64,000 nucleotides of DNA from JANQPX01 sp039197065 (GTDB lineage Bacteria; Pseudomonadota; Alphaproteobacteria; Geminicoccales; Geminicoccaceae), in the NCBI GenBank assembly GCA_039197065.1, contig JBCCUL010000004.1:124001-188000 (forward strand), read 5' to 3'. Under the pieces are notes generated by a model. It was not told the DNA's origin, did not search any database, and saw only the letters and a program-made list of their open reading frames with translations. Shown here piece after piece: positions 25,176-33,741 of the stretch; position 1 is the first letter of the stretch, and every line of letters starts with the position of its first letter. The position numbers were made by a program, and so were the translations under genes.

Positions 25176-25777
25176 TGTTGGATGTCCTCGATGACGGCCA
25201 TAAGTTCTTCGACCTGGCGGTTGTTGGTAATGGGGCCGACATGCTTGTGACGGATCTTGCCTTCGGCGTCGATGACGAAGGTTTCCGGCACGCCGTAGAC
25301 GCCCCATTCGATGCCGATGCGACCTTTGCGGTCGGCACCGATCCGTTCGTAGGGATCGCCGAGTTCCTGGAGAAAGCCTGCCGCGTCCTCGGGATTGTCC
25401 TTATAGTTCAGGCCCTGCAGGACCACACCTTCCCGCGCCATGCGCATCAGAAAAGGATGCTCGACCCGGCAGGGTCCGCACCAGGAAGCGAATACGTTCA
25501 CAAGCTGCACCCGGCCCGTCAGATCGCCACTGGACAGGCCTGGCTTGGCGGGATCGCCGATCGCAAGCGGCGGCAGTTCGAATTCCGGCACCTGCTTGTC
25601 GATCAACGCGGACGGCAGGGTGCTCGGATCGCGGGTGAGGCCGATGCCGAGGCCCGCACCGATGATCAGGAACACGACGATCGGCAGGATATAGCCGATG
25701 CGGCCATATTTGTTGCCGCCACCGGCAGTCGGCTGACTTTTGCCAGCCGAACTGTCCGAGGTGGTCGCATCACTCAT
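25172..25777 (-). CDS. ccmG: Thiol:disulfide interchange protein CcmG/DsbE
   Basis: The 201-residue product is a membrane-anchored periplasmic thioredoxin. After a Ser/Gly-rich cytoplasmic arm comes one membrane span (about 30-52), then a thioredoxin fold with VNVFASWCGPCRVEHP and the cis-Pro region VYGVPETFVIDAEG. The GVYGVPETF motif is the CcmG mark. It re-reduces CcmH or the apocytochrome cysteines. It overlaps ccmF and ccmH by ATGA. Confidence 0.95.
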   Translation of the reverse strand: MSDATTSDSSAGKSQPTAGGGNKYGRIGYILPIVVFLIIGAGLGIGLTRDPSTLPSALIDKQVPEFELPPLAIGDPAKPGLSSGDLTGRVQLVNVFASWCGPCRVEHPFLMRMAREGVVLQGLNYKDNPEDAAGFLQELGDPYERIGADRKGRIGIEWGVYGVPETFVIDAEGKIRHKHVGPITNNRQVEELMAVIEDIQQ

Positions 25778-27795
25778 GCCGGGGCTCCTTCTGCGGCCGG
25801 CGTCTTCTGCTGACGCCTGGCCTTCGCCGTGGTCGGCGCGCCGACCCGGTGACGCCGATCGGTGAGCGAGAAAGCGCCGCCGAAGCCCATAAACGCCACG
25901 CCGGCCCAAATCCAGGTGACCAGCGGGTTGTGGTAGAGCCGGACGGTGTAGCCGGCCTCCGCTGCGGTCTGACCTTCGGGCGGATCCGCGAGTACGGCGT
26001 AGAGATCGCGGAATGCGTTGCTGAGAATGCCGGCTTCGGAGGTGGGCTGGCCCTCGACATTGTAAAAACGCCGTTCCGGCTGCAACACGCCGATCTCGTC
26101 GCCGTCGCTGGTCACCACGATGTCCGCACGCCGGCCGACATAGTTCGGCCCTTGATATTCGCCGACGTTGTCAAGCGTGAACTCGTAGCCGGCAAGCTCG
26201 ACGCTGTCCCCGGGCTTCATCACCAGGATGCGTTCGGACTGCCAGGCACTCGAGCCGACCACGCCGACCATCATCACGCCGAGGCCCATATGAGCGATCG
26301 CCATGGCGTAGGCGGAACGCGGCAAGCCTTTGGCCCGGCTCAAGCTACGCGCCAAGGGGATCCGGAACAGCTGCACCCGTTCCGCAAGCTCGACCAGGGA
26401 GCCGAAGATCACCCACCAAGCGACACCGAGGCCGAGCACGGCGAGCGCGCTCTTGCCCTGTGTCCAGAACAGGTGCGCGACGACGATCACCAACGTGATG
26501 ATCATGGCCACCTTGAGCCGGCCGAGCACGCCCATGAGATCACCCCGTTTCCAGGCGATCATCGAGCCGATCGGCACCGCTATCAGAAGCGGGATCATCA
26601 AGGGGCCGAATGTGGCGTTGAAATAGGGCGGTCCGACCGAGATCTTCTGGCCGTTGATCGTCTCCAGGATCAGCGGATAAAGCGTGCCGAGCAGTACCGT
26701 CGCGCAGGACGTGGCGAGCAGCAGGTTGTTGAGGAGCAGCGAGCCCTCGCGCGAAATCGGCGAGAACATGCTGCCGCTGCTGCTCTTCAGTTCCGGCGCG
26801 CGCCAGGCGAACAAAGCGAGCGAACCGCCGATCGCGATGATCAAGAGGCCCAGAATGTAGACGCCGCGCTCGGGATCGACGGCAAAGGCATGGACCGAGG
26901 TGAGCACGCCGGAGCGCACAAGGAAGGTGCCGAGAAGCGACAGCGAGAAAGCGAGGATCGCAAGAAGGATCGTCCAGCTTTTGAGCGTGCCGCGCTTCTC
27001 GACGACGATCGATGAATGCAGGAGCGCGGTCGCCGCAAGCCAGGGCATGAAGGACGCGTTCTCCACCGGGTCCCAGAACCACCAGCCGCCCCAGCCAAGC
27101 TCGTAATAGGCCCAGTAGCTGCCGAGCGCGATGCCGAAGGTGAGGAACACCCAGGCGAGCAGCGTCCAGGGCCGGACCCAGCGCGCCCAGCTCGCATCGA
27201 CGCGGCCCTCGATCAGCGCGGCGATCGCGAAGGCATAAGCCATGGAAAGCCCGACATAGCCCGCATAGAGCATGGGCGGGTGAGCGGCGAGCGCCACGTC
27301 CTGCAACAGCGGGTTGAAGCCATTGCCGTCGAGCGGCACGGGATCGAGGCGCACGAACGGGTTCGACGTAAAGAGGGTAAAGCTCAAAAATCCGACGCTG
27401 ATCAGACCCTGGACGGCAAGCGTCCTCGCCTTGAAGCTCGGCGGCAGATTGCGTCCGAAGATGGCGACCAGCGCGCCATAGAACGCCAGGATCAGGATCC
27501 AGAAGACCATGGATCCTTCGTGATTGCCCCAGCTCGCCGCGACCTTGAAGATCATCGGTTTGGTAGAATGTGAGTTGCTGGCGACGTTGATGACCGAGAA
27601 GTCCGAGACCACGAAAGCGTAGATCAGCGCCGCCATGGAGATCACCATGAAGATGAACTGGCCGATCGCGGCATTCGGCGCCAGCGCCATGAGCTGCGGG
27701 TCGTTACGATGAGCCCCCCAGAAAGGCAGCGTGCTCTGCACGATCGCCATGCCGAGCGCGAGTACGAGTGCGTAGTGGCCAAGTTCGATGATCAC
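25774..27795 (-). CDS. ccmF: Cytochrome c heme lyase subunit CcmF
   Basis: The 673-residue multi-span protein contains the tryptophan-rich heme-handling motif GWGGWWFWDPVENASFMPW (WWD domain) and His residues flanking it (for example SKNSHSTKP-type segment, here NSHSTKPM, and the HSSIVVEKR region). It takes heme from CcmE and joins it to the apocytochrome together with CcmH and CcmI. Translation begins at a GTG that overlaps the ccmE stop in GTGA. The length fits the family (about 650). Confidence 0.97.
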   Translation of the reverse strand: MIIELGHYALVLALGMAIVQSTLPFWGAHRNDPQLMALAPNAAIGQFIFMVISMAALIYAFVVSDFSVINVASNSHSTKPMIFKVAASWGNHEGSMVFWILILAFYGALVAIFGRNLPPSFKARTLAVQGLISVGFLSFTLFTSNPFVRLDPVPLDGNGFNPLLQDVALAAHPPMLYAGYVGLSMAYAFAIAALIEGRVDASWARWVRPWTLLAWVFLTFGIALGSYWAYYELGWGGWWFWDPVENASFMPWLAATALLHSSIVVEKRGTLKSWTILLAILAFSLSLLGTFLVRSGVLTSVHAFAVDPERGVYILGLLIIAIGGSLALFAWRAPELKSSSGSMFSPISREGSLLLNNLLLATSCATVLLGTLYPLILETINGQKISVGPPYFNATFGPLMIPLLIAVPIGSMIAWKRGDLMGVLGRLKVAMIITLVIVVAHLFWTQGKSALAVLGLGVAWWVIFGSLVELAERVQLFRIPLARSLSRAKGLPRSAYAMAIAHMGLGVMMVGVVGSSAWQSERILVMKPGDSVELAGYEFTLDNVGEYQGPNYVGRRADIVVTSDGDEIGVLQPERRFYNVEGQPTSEAGILSNAFRDLYAVLADPPEGQTAAEAGYTVRLYHNPLVTWIWAGVAFMGFGGAFSLTDRRHRVGAPTTAKARRQQKTPAAEGAPA

Positions 27796-28283
27796 TGGTT
27801 CGCTCCCTCCGCCTTCGCCTCGGGAAGGATGCCCTCCCCGTGGCCTTCGCCTTCATTCCACATGCCCGCCTGCTTCAAGCTCTCCGCGACCTCGGCCGGC
27901 ATGTAGTTTTCATCATGCTTGGCCAGGACTTCGGAGGCGATGAAAGTGCCGTCGGCGTCGATCGTGCCTTGGGCGACGATGCCCTGACCTTCGCGGAAGA
28001 GGTCGGGAAGGATGCCGGCATAATTGACGACGACATCATTGGCCTGGTCGGTCAGCGCAAAGGCCACCACGCCGTCATCATGGCGGCTGACGCTGCCATC
28101 GACCACCAGGCCGCCGATGCGGAAATACTTACTCTTGTCGACTTTGCCCTCGGCGATGTCGGTCGGCGTGGCGAAGAAAGCGACGCTGTCGGAAAGCGCG
28201 GTCATGACCAGGGCGGTGGCGCCGCCGAGCAAAAGCACCGCGACGGCGACCAGGATCATCCGCTGTTTTTTTCGAAGCTGCAT
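27792..28283 (-). CDS. ccmE: Heme chaperone CcmE
   Basis: The 163-residue product has an N-terminal membrane anchor after a basic start (MQLRKKQRMILVAVAV), then the OB-fold heme carrier domain with FRIGGLVVDGSVSR and VVNYAGILPDLFREGQGIVAQG. The heme-binding His sits in the conserved LAKHDENYMP. It carries heme covalently from the CcmABCD side to CcmF. It starts 4 bases after ccmD. Confidence 0.97.
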   Translation of the reverse strand: MQLRKKQRMILVAVAVLLLGGATALVMTALSDSVAFFATPTDIAEGKVDKSKYFRIGGLVVDGSVSRHDDGVVAFALTDQANDVVVNYAGILPDLFREGQGIVAQGTIDADGTFIASEVLAKHDENYMPAEVAESLKQAGMWNEGEGHGEGILPEAKAEGANQ

Positions 28284-28287
28284 GGCG

Positions 28288-28530
28288 TCACTCGCTCACA
28301 CTGGCGGCGGGCATCGTCCGGCCCGAGGCTGCCTTGGGTTCATGCAGGGTGGCCGACGTCGGCGTTCGCCGCTCGGCCCTCGACAACTTCCTCACCTGCT
28401 CGAGTTCGGTTTCGCGTGCCCGGGCGCCGAACCAGCTCCAGACAAAGAGGAGCAGGAGCAACAGCGCCGTTATCCCATAGGCACTCCAGACATAGACGGC
28501 GTAACCGCCCATCGCGAAAAATTCGTTCAA
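28288..28530 (-). CDS. ccmD: Heme exporter accessory protein CcmD
   Basis: The 80-residue product has the CcmD pattern: FFAMGGYAVYVWSAYGITALLLLLL forms the single span with the conserved Tyr-Trp face, followed by a basic cytoplasmic part (RARETELEQVRKLSRAERR). The tail of about 30 residues is longer than usual. Translation is assigned to a TTG at 28530, because AGGAG lies 7 bases before it and the nearby ATG is out of frame and stops at once. It opens the ccmDEFGHI operon. ccmABC are not here. Confidence 0.85.
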   Translation of the reverse strand: MNEFFAMGGYAVYVWSAYGITALLLLLLFVWSWFGARARETELEQVRKLSRAERRTPTSATLHEPKAASGRTMPAASVSE

Positions 28531-28797
28531 GACATGCTCCTGAAATCCGCACCAAAATGGCAGAAAGCCTCGGTTATTCTGGCTTAAAGCCTCGTCGGTC
28601 TCGGATGGTATTTACGTTGTCCTGCCTGCGGGTCAACCATCTTATCACGGCCATAGGGGCCGTTTACCGGCCCGACGACACTAGACCTCAGCAAGCATCT
28701 CACCCCAAAGGAACACTATCCGTAGCTTTTTCCTTCCGCCACCGTAGGTTAGATGAAATATTCTACATCTTCTCAATTGGACGCCCGACAAGGTCGG

Positions 28798-30159
28798 TCA
28801 CTTGCCGATGCAGAAGGCCGAAAAGATCTGATCGAGCACATCTTCGACCCCGACCCGTCCAGTAATCCGTCCCATGGCCTGCATGGCGATACGCAGGTCC
28901 TCGGCGATCAGCGCGAGCTCCGGTTCTGACGGCGTCTCATCGAGGCGAGCGAGCGCTGCGCTTACCTCAACGAGCGCCTGGCGATGTCGGGCGCGCGTCA
29001 GGACAGGAGCATCACCGGGCGCCATGGCCTTCGCGGCAAATTCGGTCAGCCTTGCAATGAGCTGATCGATCCCCTCGCCCGTTTCGCAGGAGAGCATCAG
29101 CGGCGCCTGCCCGGCAATGTTGCGCTCGGAGCCCGGCTCGAGAAGATCGGCCTTGTTCAAAACGACGATCGTTTCCCCGTCGATCAGCGCCTGGGTTTCG
29201 GGTTCGATCGACGGCCAGCGCGCGCCATCGAACAAAGCGATCCGGATATCCGCATCCTTCGCTTCGGCAAGGGCGCGCTCGATGCCCATGCGCTCGACCC
29301 TGTCGTCGCTCAATCGAAGCCCAGCGGTATCCGCCAGCACTAAGGGGTACCCGCCGAGGTCGAGCGGCGCTTCCAGCACGTCGCGGGTGGTGCCGGGGAT
29401 ATCGGTGACGATCGCCACATCGCGCGCCGCCAGCCTGTTGAGCAGGCTGGACTTACCGGCATTGGGCGGGCCGATCAGCGCCGCTCGAAGGCCATTTCGA
29501 AGGCGCTCACCGCGCTGGCCATCGGCAAGATGCTGGGCGACCTCGTTCTGCAGCGCCCGCATCTTGGGCAGCATCTCGGCCATCAGACCATCCGGCACCT
29601 CTTCTTCCGCCGCGAAGTCGATTTCCGCCTCGATCAAGGACAAGGCTTCAAGGAGACGCCCATGCCAGTCGCTGTAGAGACGCCCGAGCGCGCCATCCAT
29701 CTGCCGCCTGGCTTGGCGCGCCTGCTGTCGGGTTTCCGCGGCGACCAGATCGGCCAACCCCTCGGCGGCAGTCAGGTCCATCTTGCCGTTCATGAAGGCG
29801 CGCCGGCTGAACTCGCCGGGGTCCGCAGGGCGGACGGCCTCGATGGCCGAAAGCGCTTCGAACAGGGCTGAGAGCACGGCAGGGCCGCCATGGACGTGAA
29901 GCTCGAGGACGTCCTCGCCGGTGAAGCTGGCCGGTCCGGGAAACCAAAGGATCAGCCCCTGATCGATCGGCTCGCCGTCTTCAGGATCGATGATGGATGC
30001 AAGCCGCGCCTGCCGGGGCGGCGGTGGCGCTTCGCCGGTGAGCGCCCTGCAAGCCTCGGCGGCGGTGCTGCCGGAAAGGCGTACGACGGCGACACCGGCT
30101 CGGCCGGCGCCGCTGGCCAGCGCGAAAATCGTGGCTTCGCTGCTGTGAACCGCCGTCAA
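28798..30159 (-). CDS. mnmE: tRNA uridine-5-carboxymethylaminomethyl GTPase MnmE
   Basis: The 453-residue product has a tetrahydrofolate-binding N-terminal domain (SGAGRAGVAVVRLSG, ELHVHGGPAV), a helical domain, and an inserted G domain. That domain shows GPPNAGKSSLLN (G1), TDIPGTTRDV (G2), DTAG (G3) and NKADLL (G4). The protein ends in the family signature FCIGK with the functional Cys. With MnmG it modifies U34 of certain tRNAs. The start is a TTG overlapping the stop of the DUF6489 gene (TTGA), an unusual but well-supported coupling since no ATG fits. mnmG is not directly downstream here. Confidence 0.96.
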   Translation of the reverse strand: MTAVHSSEATIFALASGAGRAGVAVVRLSGSTAAEACRALTGEAPPPPRQARLASIIDPEDGEPIDQGLILWFPGPASFTGEDVLELHVHGGPAVLSALFEALSAIEAVRPADPGEFSRRAFMNGKMDLTAAEGLADLVAAETRQQARQARRQMDGALGRLYSDWHGRLLEALSLIEAEIDFAAEEEVPDGLMAEMLPKMRALQNEVAQHLADGQRGERLRNGLRAALIGPPNAGKSSLLNRLAARDVAIVTDIPGTTRDVLEAPLDLGGYPLVLADTAGLRLSDDRVERMGIERALAEAKDADIRIALFDGARWPSIEPETQALIDGETIVVLNKADLLEPGSERNIAGQAPLMLSCETGEGIDQLIARLTEFAAKAMAPGDAPVLTRARHRQALVEVSAALARLDETPSEPELALIAEDLRIAMQAMGRITGRVGVEDVLDQIFSAFCIGK

Positions 30160-30344
30160 CGCGGATCCAGTTCCTGGTTGGCGGCGATTTCAGCCGAGAG
30201 CGCTTTGGAGCGCGCCTCGACCACCGCCAGCATCGCCTTGTCCATCGCAACAGACGCGAGCTCGACCATGGGCGTGACGTCCGCCTGTCCAAAGAAGCGC
30301 CGCTTCTCGTTGGTCGTCGCCTCGACCCTGACGTCGAACTTCAT
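30156..30344 (-). CDS. DUF6489 family protein (62 aa)
   Basis: A small soluble protein beginning MKFDVRVEATTNEKRRFFGQADVTPM and ending with a helical, Ala- and Glu-rich stretch. It matches the pattern of the short alphaproteobacterial DUF6489 family, which often has the sequence EARRFFGLPDVTP near the start. The gene overlaps mnmE by four bases and is probably needed for its translation by coupling. The function is unknown. Confidence 0.75.
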   Translation of the reverse strand: MKFDVRVEATTNEKRRFFGQADVTPMVELASVAMDKAMLAVVEARSKALSAEIAANQELDPR

Positions 30345-30461
30345 GGCTGTAACGCCTCAATGCCGTTTGCCCAGATCGACATGCTCTTGTCGCTGGCCTT
30401 TTCGTTGAAGACGCCATCTTATAGAGCGACGCGCTCCGATCCGCCAACAACCTCTGCCCGG

Positions 30462-32480
30462 ATGATCCCTTTGAAGAACCGCCTCAAAGACACCACCAGC
30501 CCCTATCTCATCCAGCATCAGGACAACCCCGTCCACTGGCAGCCCTGGGATCAGCAGGCCCTGGCAGCGGCCAGGAACGCAGACAAACCCATTCTCCTGT
30601 CGATCGGCTATTCCGCCTGCCACTGGTGCCATGTCATGGCCCATGAGAGCTTCGAGAATGAGGCGATCGCCGAGCTGATGAACCGCCATTTCGTCAACAT
30701 CAAGATCGACCGCGAGGAGCGCCCGGATCTCGATCAGATCTATATGCGCGCGCTACATCTCCTGGGCGAGCAGGGCGGCTGGCCGCTCACCATGTTCCTG
30801 ACGCCGGCGGGCGAGCCGTTTTGGGGCGGCACCTATTTCCCGCCGGAAAGCCGCTACGGCCGCCCCGGTTTCCCGGAGGTGCTCACCACCATCGCGCGCA
30901 TCTGGAAAGACGAGCGCGCCAAGGTCACCAAAAACAAGACGGCACTCGTCGACGCTCTCGCAGGCTTGTCCTCTCCCACCGAGGGCGCCCCGATGACCAT
31001 CGATCAGATCGACCAGGCCGCAAGCCGGGCGATCGGCGCGTTCGACCCGGTCCATGGCGGCCTCCAGGGCGCCCCCAAATTCCCCCAAGGCCCCATCCTC
31101 GACTTTCTCTGGCACCGGGCGGTGGCGACCGCCAACGTCGACATCAAGAAGACGGTGGAACACACGTTGAACCGCATGTGCCAGGGCGGGATCTACGATC
31201 ATCTCGGCGGCGGCTTCGCGCGCTACAGCGTCGACGATCGCTGGCTCGTGCCGCATTTCGAGAAGATGCTCTACGACAATGCCCAGCTCCTGGGGCTGCT
31301 TGCCGATTGCTACCAGGTAACGGCGGATCGCCTCTTCCGTGCACGTGCCGTCGAGACCGTCGGCTGGCTGGAGCGGGAGATGATGGTCGAGGGCGCCTTC
31401 GCTTCTGCCCTCGACGCCGACAGCGAGAGGGAGGAAGGCAAGTTCTATGTCTGGCAGGATTCGGAGATCACCGCAGTCGTCGGCGACGACATGCATAACT
31501 TCAAGCGGGTCTTCGACGTGACCCCTGCGGGCAATTGGGAAGGCAAGAATATCCTGAACCGGTCTGCGCAGGCGGGACTGCTTCCTGAAGCCGGGGAAGC
31601 CGCCCTCCAGATCCAAGCGTCGCGCCTGCTCAAGGTTCGAGAAGAACGCATCCGCCCCGGACGCGACGACAAGGTGCTCGCGGACTGGAACGGCCTGATG
31701 ATCGCCGCACTGGCGCGAGCCAGCGCCATCTTCGAAAAGCCCGAATGGCTCGATCTCGCAGAGACGGCGTTCGCCTTCATCACGGATCGGATGCAGACCG
31801 AAAATCGCCTTGCCCACAGCTATCGCGATGGCCGCACCCTCGATCTTGCTTTCGTCGAAGACTACGCGGCCATGGCAGACGCCGCACTGGCCCTCTTTCA
31901 ACATACCCAGAAACGGCGTTTCCTCGATCACGCCATCGCCTGGGTCGAGAGGCTCGACGCGCATCACTGGGACGGAGACGCGGGCGGCTACTTCCAGACC
32001 TCCGATGATGTCGACGACGTCCTGGTACGTCCGAAAACCGCGATCGACGGGCCGTCCCCATCCGGCAATGGTCAGATGGTGGGCGTTCTCGCCCGCCTGG
32101 CCGACCTCACCGGCGATGCCCGCCATCGGAAGCGCGCGGACGCGCTGATCCGTACCTTCGCTGGCGATGTCCGAAAAAACCCGCTCGGCCACACCGCCCT
32201 CCTTTGCGGCCTCGCCATGCTCGATCGTCCCATCCAGATCGTCATCAATTCAGGGTCCGGAACACCGAACGGCGGTGAGCTTTTTCAGGCAGCGCTGAAA
32301 GCAGCGCCTCCCGGTGCGACCGTTCAGCTGGTGAGCCCCGACGTCGCCCTACCGGAGGGACACCCGGCCAGCGGCAAGGGTCTGGTCGACGGCAAGCCCG
32401 CCGTCTACATCTGCGAAGGCCAAACCTGCCGCCTGCCCGTCACCGACGTCGACGCTCTGGCCACAGCACTCCGAAGCTAG
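30462..32480 (+). CDS. Thioredoxin domain-containing protein, YyaL/SSP411 (DUF255) family
   Basis: The 672-residue product begins NRLKDTTSPYLIQHQDNPVHWQPW and shows SIGYSACHWCHVMAHESFENEAIA, the DUF255 hallmark with a CHWC active-site-like motif, and GGWPLTMFLTPAGEPFWGGTYFPPE. A large six-hairpin glycosidase-like barrel follows (for example GGGFARYSVDDRWLVPHFEKMLYDNAQL and DKVLADWNGLMIAALARA). The family is widespread from bacteria to humans (SPATA20), yet its reaction is unknown. The start at 30462 follows other members; an upstream frame extension to 30360 looks non-native. It is divergent from DUF6489-mnmE. Confidence 0.9.
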   Translation: MIPLKNRLKDTTSPYLIQHQDNPVHWQPWDQQALAAARNADKPILLSIGYSACHWCHVMAHESFENEAIAELMNRHFVNIKIDREERPDLDQIYMRALHLLGEQGGWPLTMFLTPAGEPFWGGTYFPPESRYGRPGFPEVLTTIARIWKDERAKVTKNKTALVDALAGLSSPTEGAPMTIDQIDQAASRAIGAFDPVHGGLQGAPKFPQGPILDFLWHRAVATANVDIKKTVEHTLNRMCQGGIYDHLGGGFARYSVDDRWLVPHFEKMLYDNAQLLGLLADCYQVTADRLFRARAVETVGWLEREMMVEGAFASALDADSEREEGKFYVWQDSEITAVVGDDMHNFKRVFDVTPAGNWEGKNILNRSAQAGLLPEAGEAALQIQASRLLKVREERIRPGRDDKVLADWNGLMIAALARASAIFEKPEWLDLAETAFAFITDRMQTENRLAHSYRDGRTLDLAFVEDYAAMADAALALFQHTQKRRFLDHAIAWVERLDAHHWDGDAGGYFQTSDDVDDVLVRPKTAIDGPSPSGNGQMVGVLARLADLTGDARHRKRADALIRTFAGDVRKNPLGHTALLCGLAMLDRPIQIVINSGSGTPNGGELFQAALKAAPPGATVQLVSPDVALPEGHPASGKGLVDGKPAVYICEGQTCRLPVTDVDALATALRS

Positions 32481-32499
32481 ACCTTCTACCGAAGAGGCG

Positions 32500-32580
32500 A
32501 AGCCGCCTGCTCGATAAGGAAAGGCGGTAAAACAAAGAGATAGATCGTGGATCCCGATCACATCCAGTCGGGATCTACGC
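32500..32580. repeat. Palindromic repeat family B, copy 1
   Basis: This segment holds GATCCCGA and TCGGGATC arms (32550-32575) around a 10-base loop. It is similar over about 60 bases, roughly two thirds identical by eye, to 32864-32940. The shared core, read on the reverse strand, includes CTATC and TTCCTTATCGA blocks. It lies immediately after the YyaL-family gene. Confidence 0.5.
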
Positions 32581-32680
32581 TAGTCGCCTGATCCTGAGGT
32601 TCATTGGATCGCCCCCTCATGCTTGTCCAAAATTTCTGGGATTGAGAGTTTCTTAACCCGTTTCCGCGACGCTGATGTCC

Positions 32681-32760
32681 TGATCTATGCGATCCTGGGA
32701 GTCCGCGCCCCGCCTCAACTCACCCAGCGGGTGGGCGGATTCCCAGGGTCACATGGACCA
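32681..32760. repeat. Palindromic repeat family A, copy 1 (80 bp)
   Basis: Two arms of about 29 bases form an imperfect inverted repeat (left arm with ATCCTGGGAGTCCGCGCC, right arm with GGCGGATTCCCAGGGT). The reverse complement of this element matches the element at 33027-33102 along its whole length. It lies in the 32481-33343 noncoding region. Confidence 0.75.
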
Positions 32761-32863
32761 TCAAGATGTCTACCAGCACATAGATTAAGACGGGGTTAAG
32801 CGCCCTGGATCAAAGAAAATTCGCGATCCAGGTCAGAACGCTGGAGCTTTTTCCGATCAGTAG

Positions 32864-32940
32864 GAGCAGCTGATCGATAAGGAACTGCAGTGATGCGAAG
32901 GGATAGCGCGCATATTCCGATCATGCCCGATCGGCATTCG
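32864..32940. repeat. Palindromic repeat family B, copy 2
   Basis: CCGATC and GATCGG arms (32917-32934) form a hairpin adjoining the conserved TTCCTTATCGA-containing core (reverse strand). It has the same orientation as the copy at 32500-32580. Confidence 0.5.
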
Positions 32941-33026
32941 CTCCAAAACCCCTTCAGATCAGCTTGGGCCGTCTGAGTCCCTTGAATTTCATCTTCCCTT
33001 AAAAAGTTTTCGCAATCATGAAGATC

Positions 33027-33102
33027 TGGTCCATGGGATCCTGGGAATCCGCCCGCCATGTTAGGTGTTGCAAGGCGCGGACTCCCAGGATCCCATGGAC
33101 CA
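33027..33102. repeat. Palindromic repeat family A, copy 2 (76 bp)
   Basis: The left arm TGGTCCATGGGATCCTGGGA and its continuation pair with the right arm ending TCCCAGGATCCCATGGACCA; only two mismatches occur in about 29 bases. It is an inverted copy of the element at 32681-32760. A long stable hairpin of this kind is typical of REP-like elements. Confidence 0.8.
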
Positions 33103-33262
33103 GGAAACGGATGCTATCGCCGAAAGGTAAACATCCGGTGAAGGTGATCTGCCGACGTCCTCAGGAAAATATGGGCCAAGCCAAACTAAGCTGACGTCGC
33201 TCTAAAACCGCGCCTTCAGGCGTGCTTAGTCGATAACACTCGACAGGCCGTCAGATTTATTT

Positions 33263-33328
33263 ATGAACAACGTTCATTTTTATCTTGACTTTCGAGTTGG
33301 CTTCGTTCAATAAATGAACATCGTTCAT
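33263..33328. promoter_or_regulatory. Promoter flanked by two matching palindromic operators
   Basis: ATGAACAACGTTCAT (33263-33277) and ATGAACATCGTTCAT (33314-33328) share ATGAAC-N3-GTTCAT. Between them lie TTGACT (33285-33290) and AATAAA (33309-33314) at 18-base spacing. The second operator overlaps the likely -10 and start site, so a repressor would block transcription. The half-sites look like TetR-family targets. No TetR-type gene is present in this window. Confidence 0.65.
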
Positions 33329-33343
33329 AAAAGACAGAGACAG

Positions 33344-33706
33344 ATGATGACCTTCAGCCTCAAGAACCTCGCCATCGCCACTGTTTTCAAGATCGCCCTG
33401 CTTGGTGTCGGCACCGCCCATGCGGCTGGTAGCGGTGCGCATAGCGCCGAGGCCGTCAATCACTCAGGTGCTGCTGCGAGCCATGGCGCCGCCGCTGTCG
33501 CCTCCGGCGCGGCAACCGCGGTTGCGGTCCCGATGATGAGTGTCGGTTCGGCCGCTGTCGGCTCGGGCACGGCGCTGGCCGGCGCCGGATCCAGCACCAT
33601 GGCGGTCGGCGCCGATATCATCGATCGGGTCAATGAGCCGCTGTCGCTGGATGCCCATGAACTTCACCTCGACACCAAGGCTGACCCGGCGCCTCGCCTC
33701 GATTGA
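33344..33706 (+). CDS. Exported Ala/Gly/Ser-rich small protein (120 aa)
   Basis: The start at 33344 (or the next ATG at 33347) gives a signal peptide ending GTAHAAGS. The mature part is built of short Ala, Ser, Gly, Val and His blocks (about 30-90, with AAASHGAAAVASGAA and GSAAVGSGTALAGAGSS), then a more ordered C-terminus. An ATG at 33314 lies inside the operator and is not a credible start. The gene overlaps the promoter region described above and sits 35 bases before the DUF2145 gene, so both form one operon. No family function is known. Confidence 0.75.
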   Translation: MMTFSLKNLAIATVFKIALLGVGTAHAAGSGAHSAEAVNHSGAAASHGAAAVASGAATAVAVPMMSVGSAAVGSGTALAGAGSSTMAVGADIIDRVNEPLSLDAHELHLDTKADPAPRLD

Positions 33707-33741
33707 AGCCCGAAGCCGCCATGGAAGCGAAAAGGAGCCTG

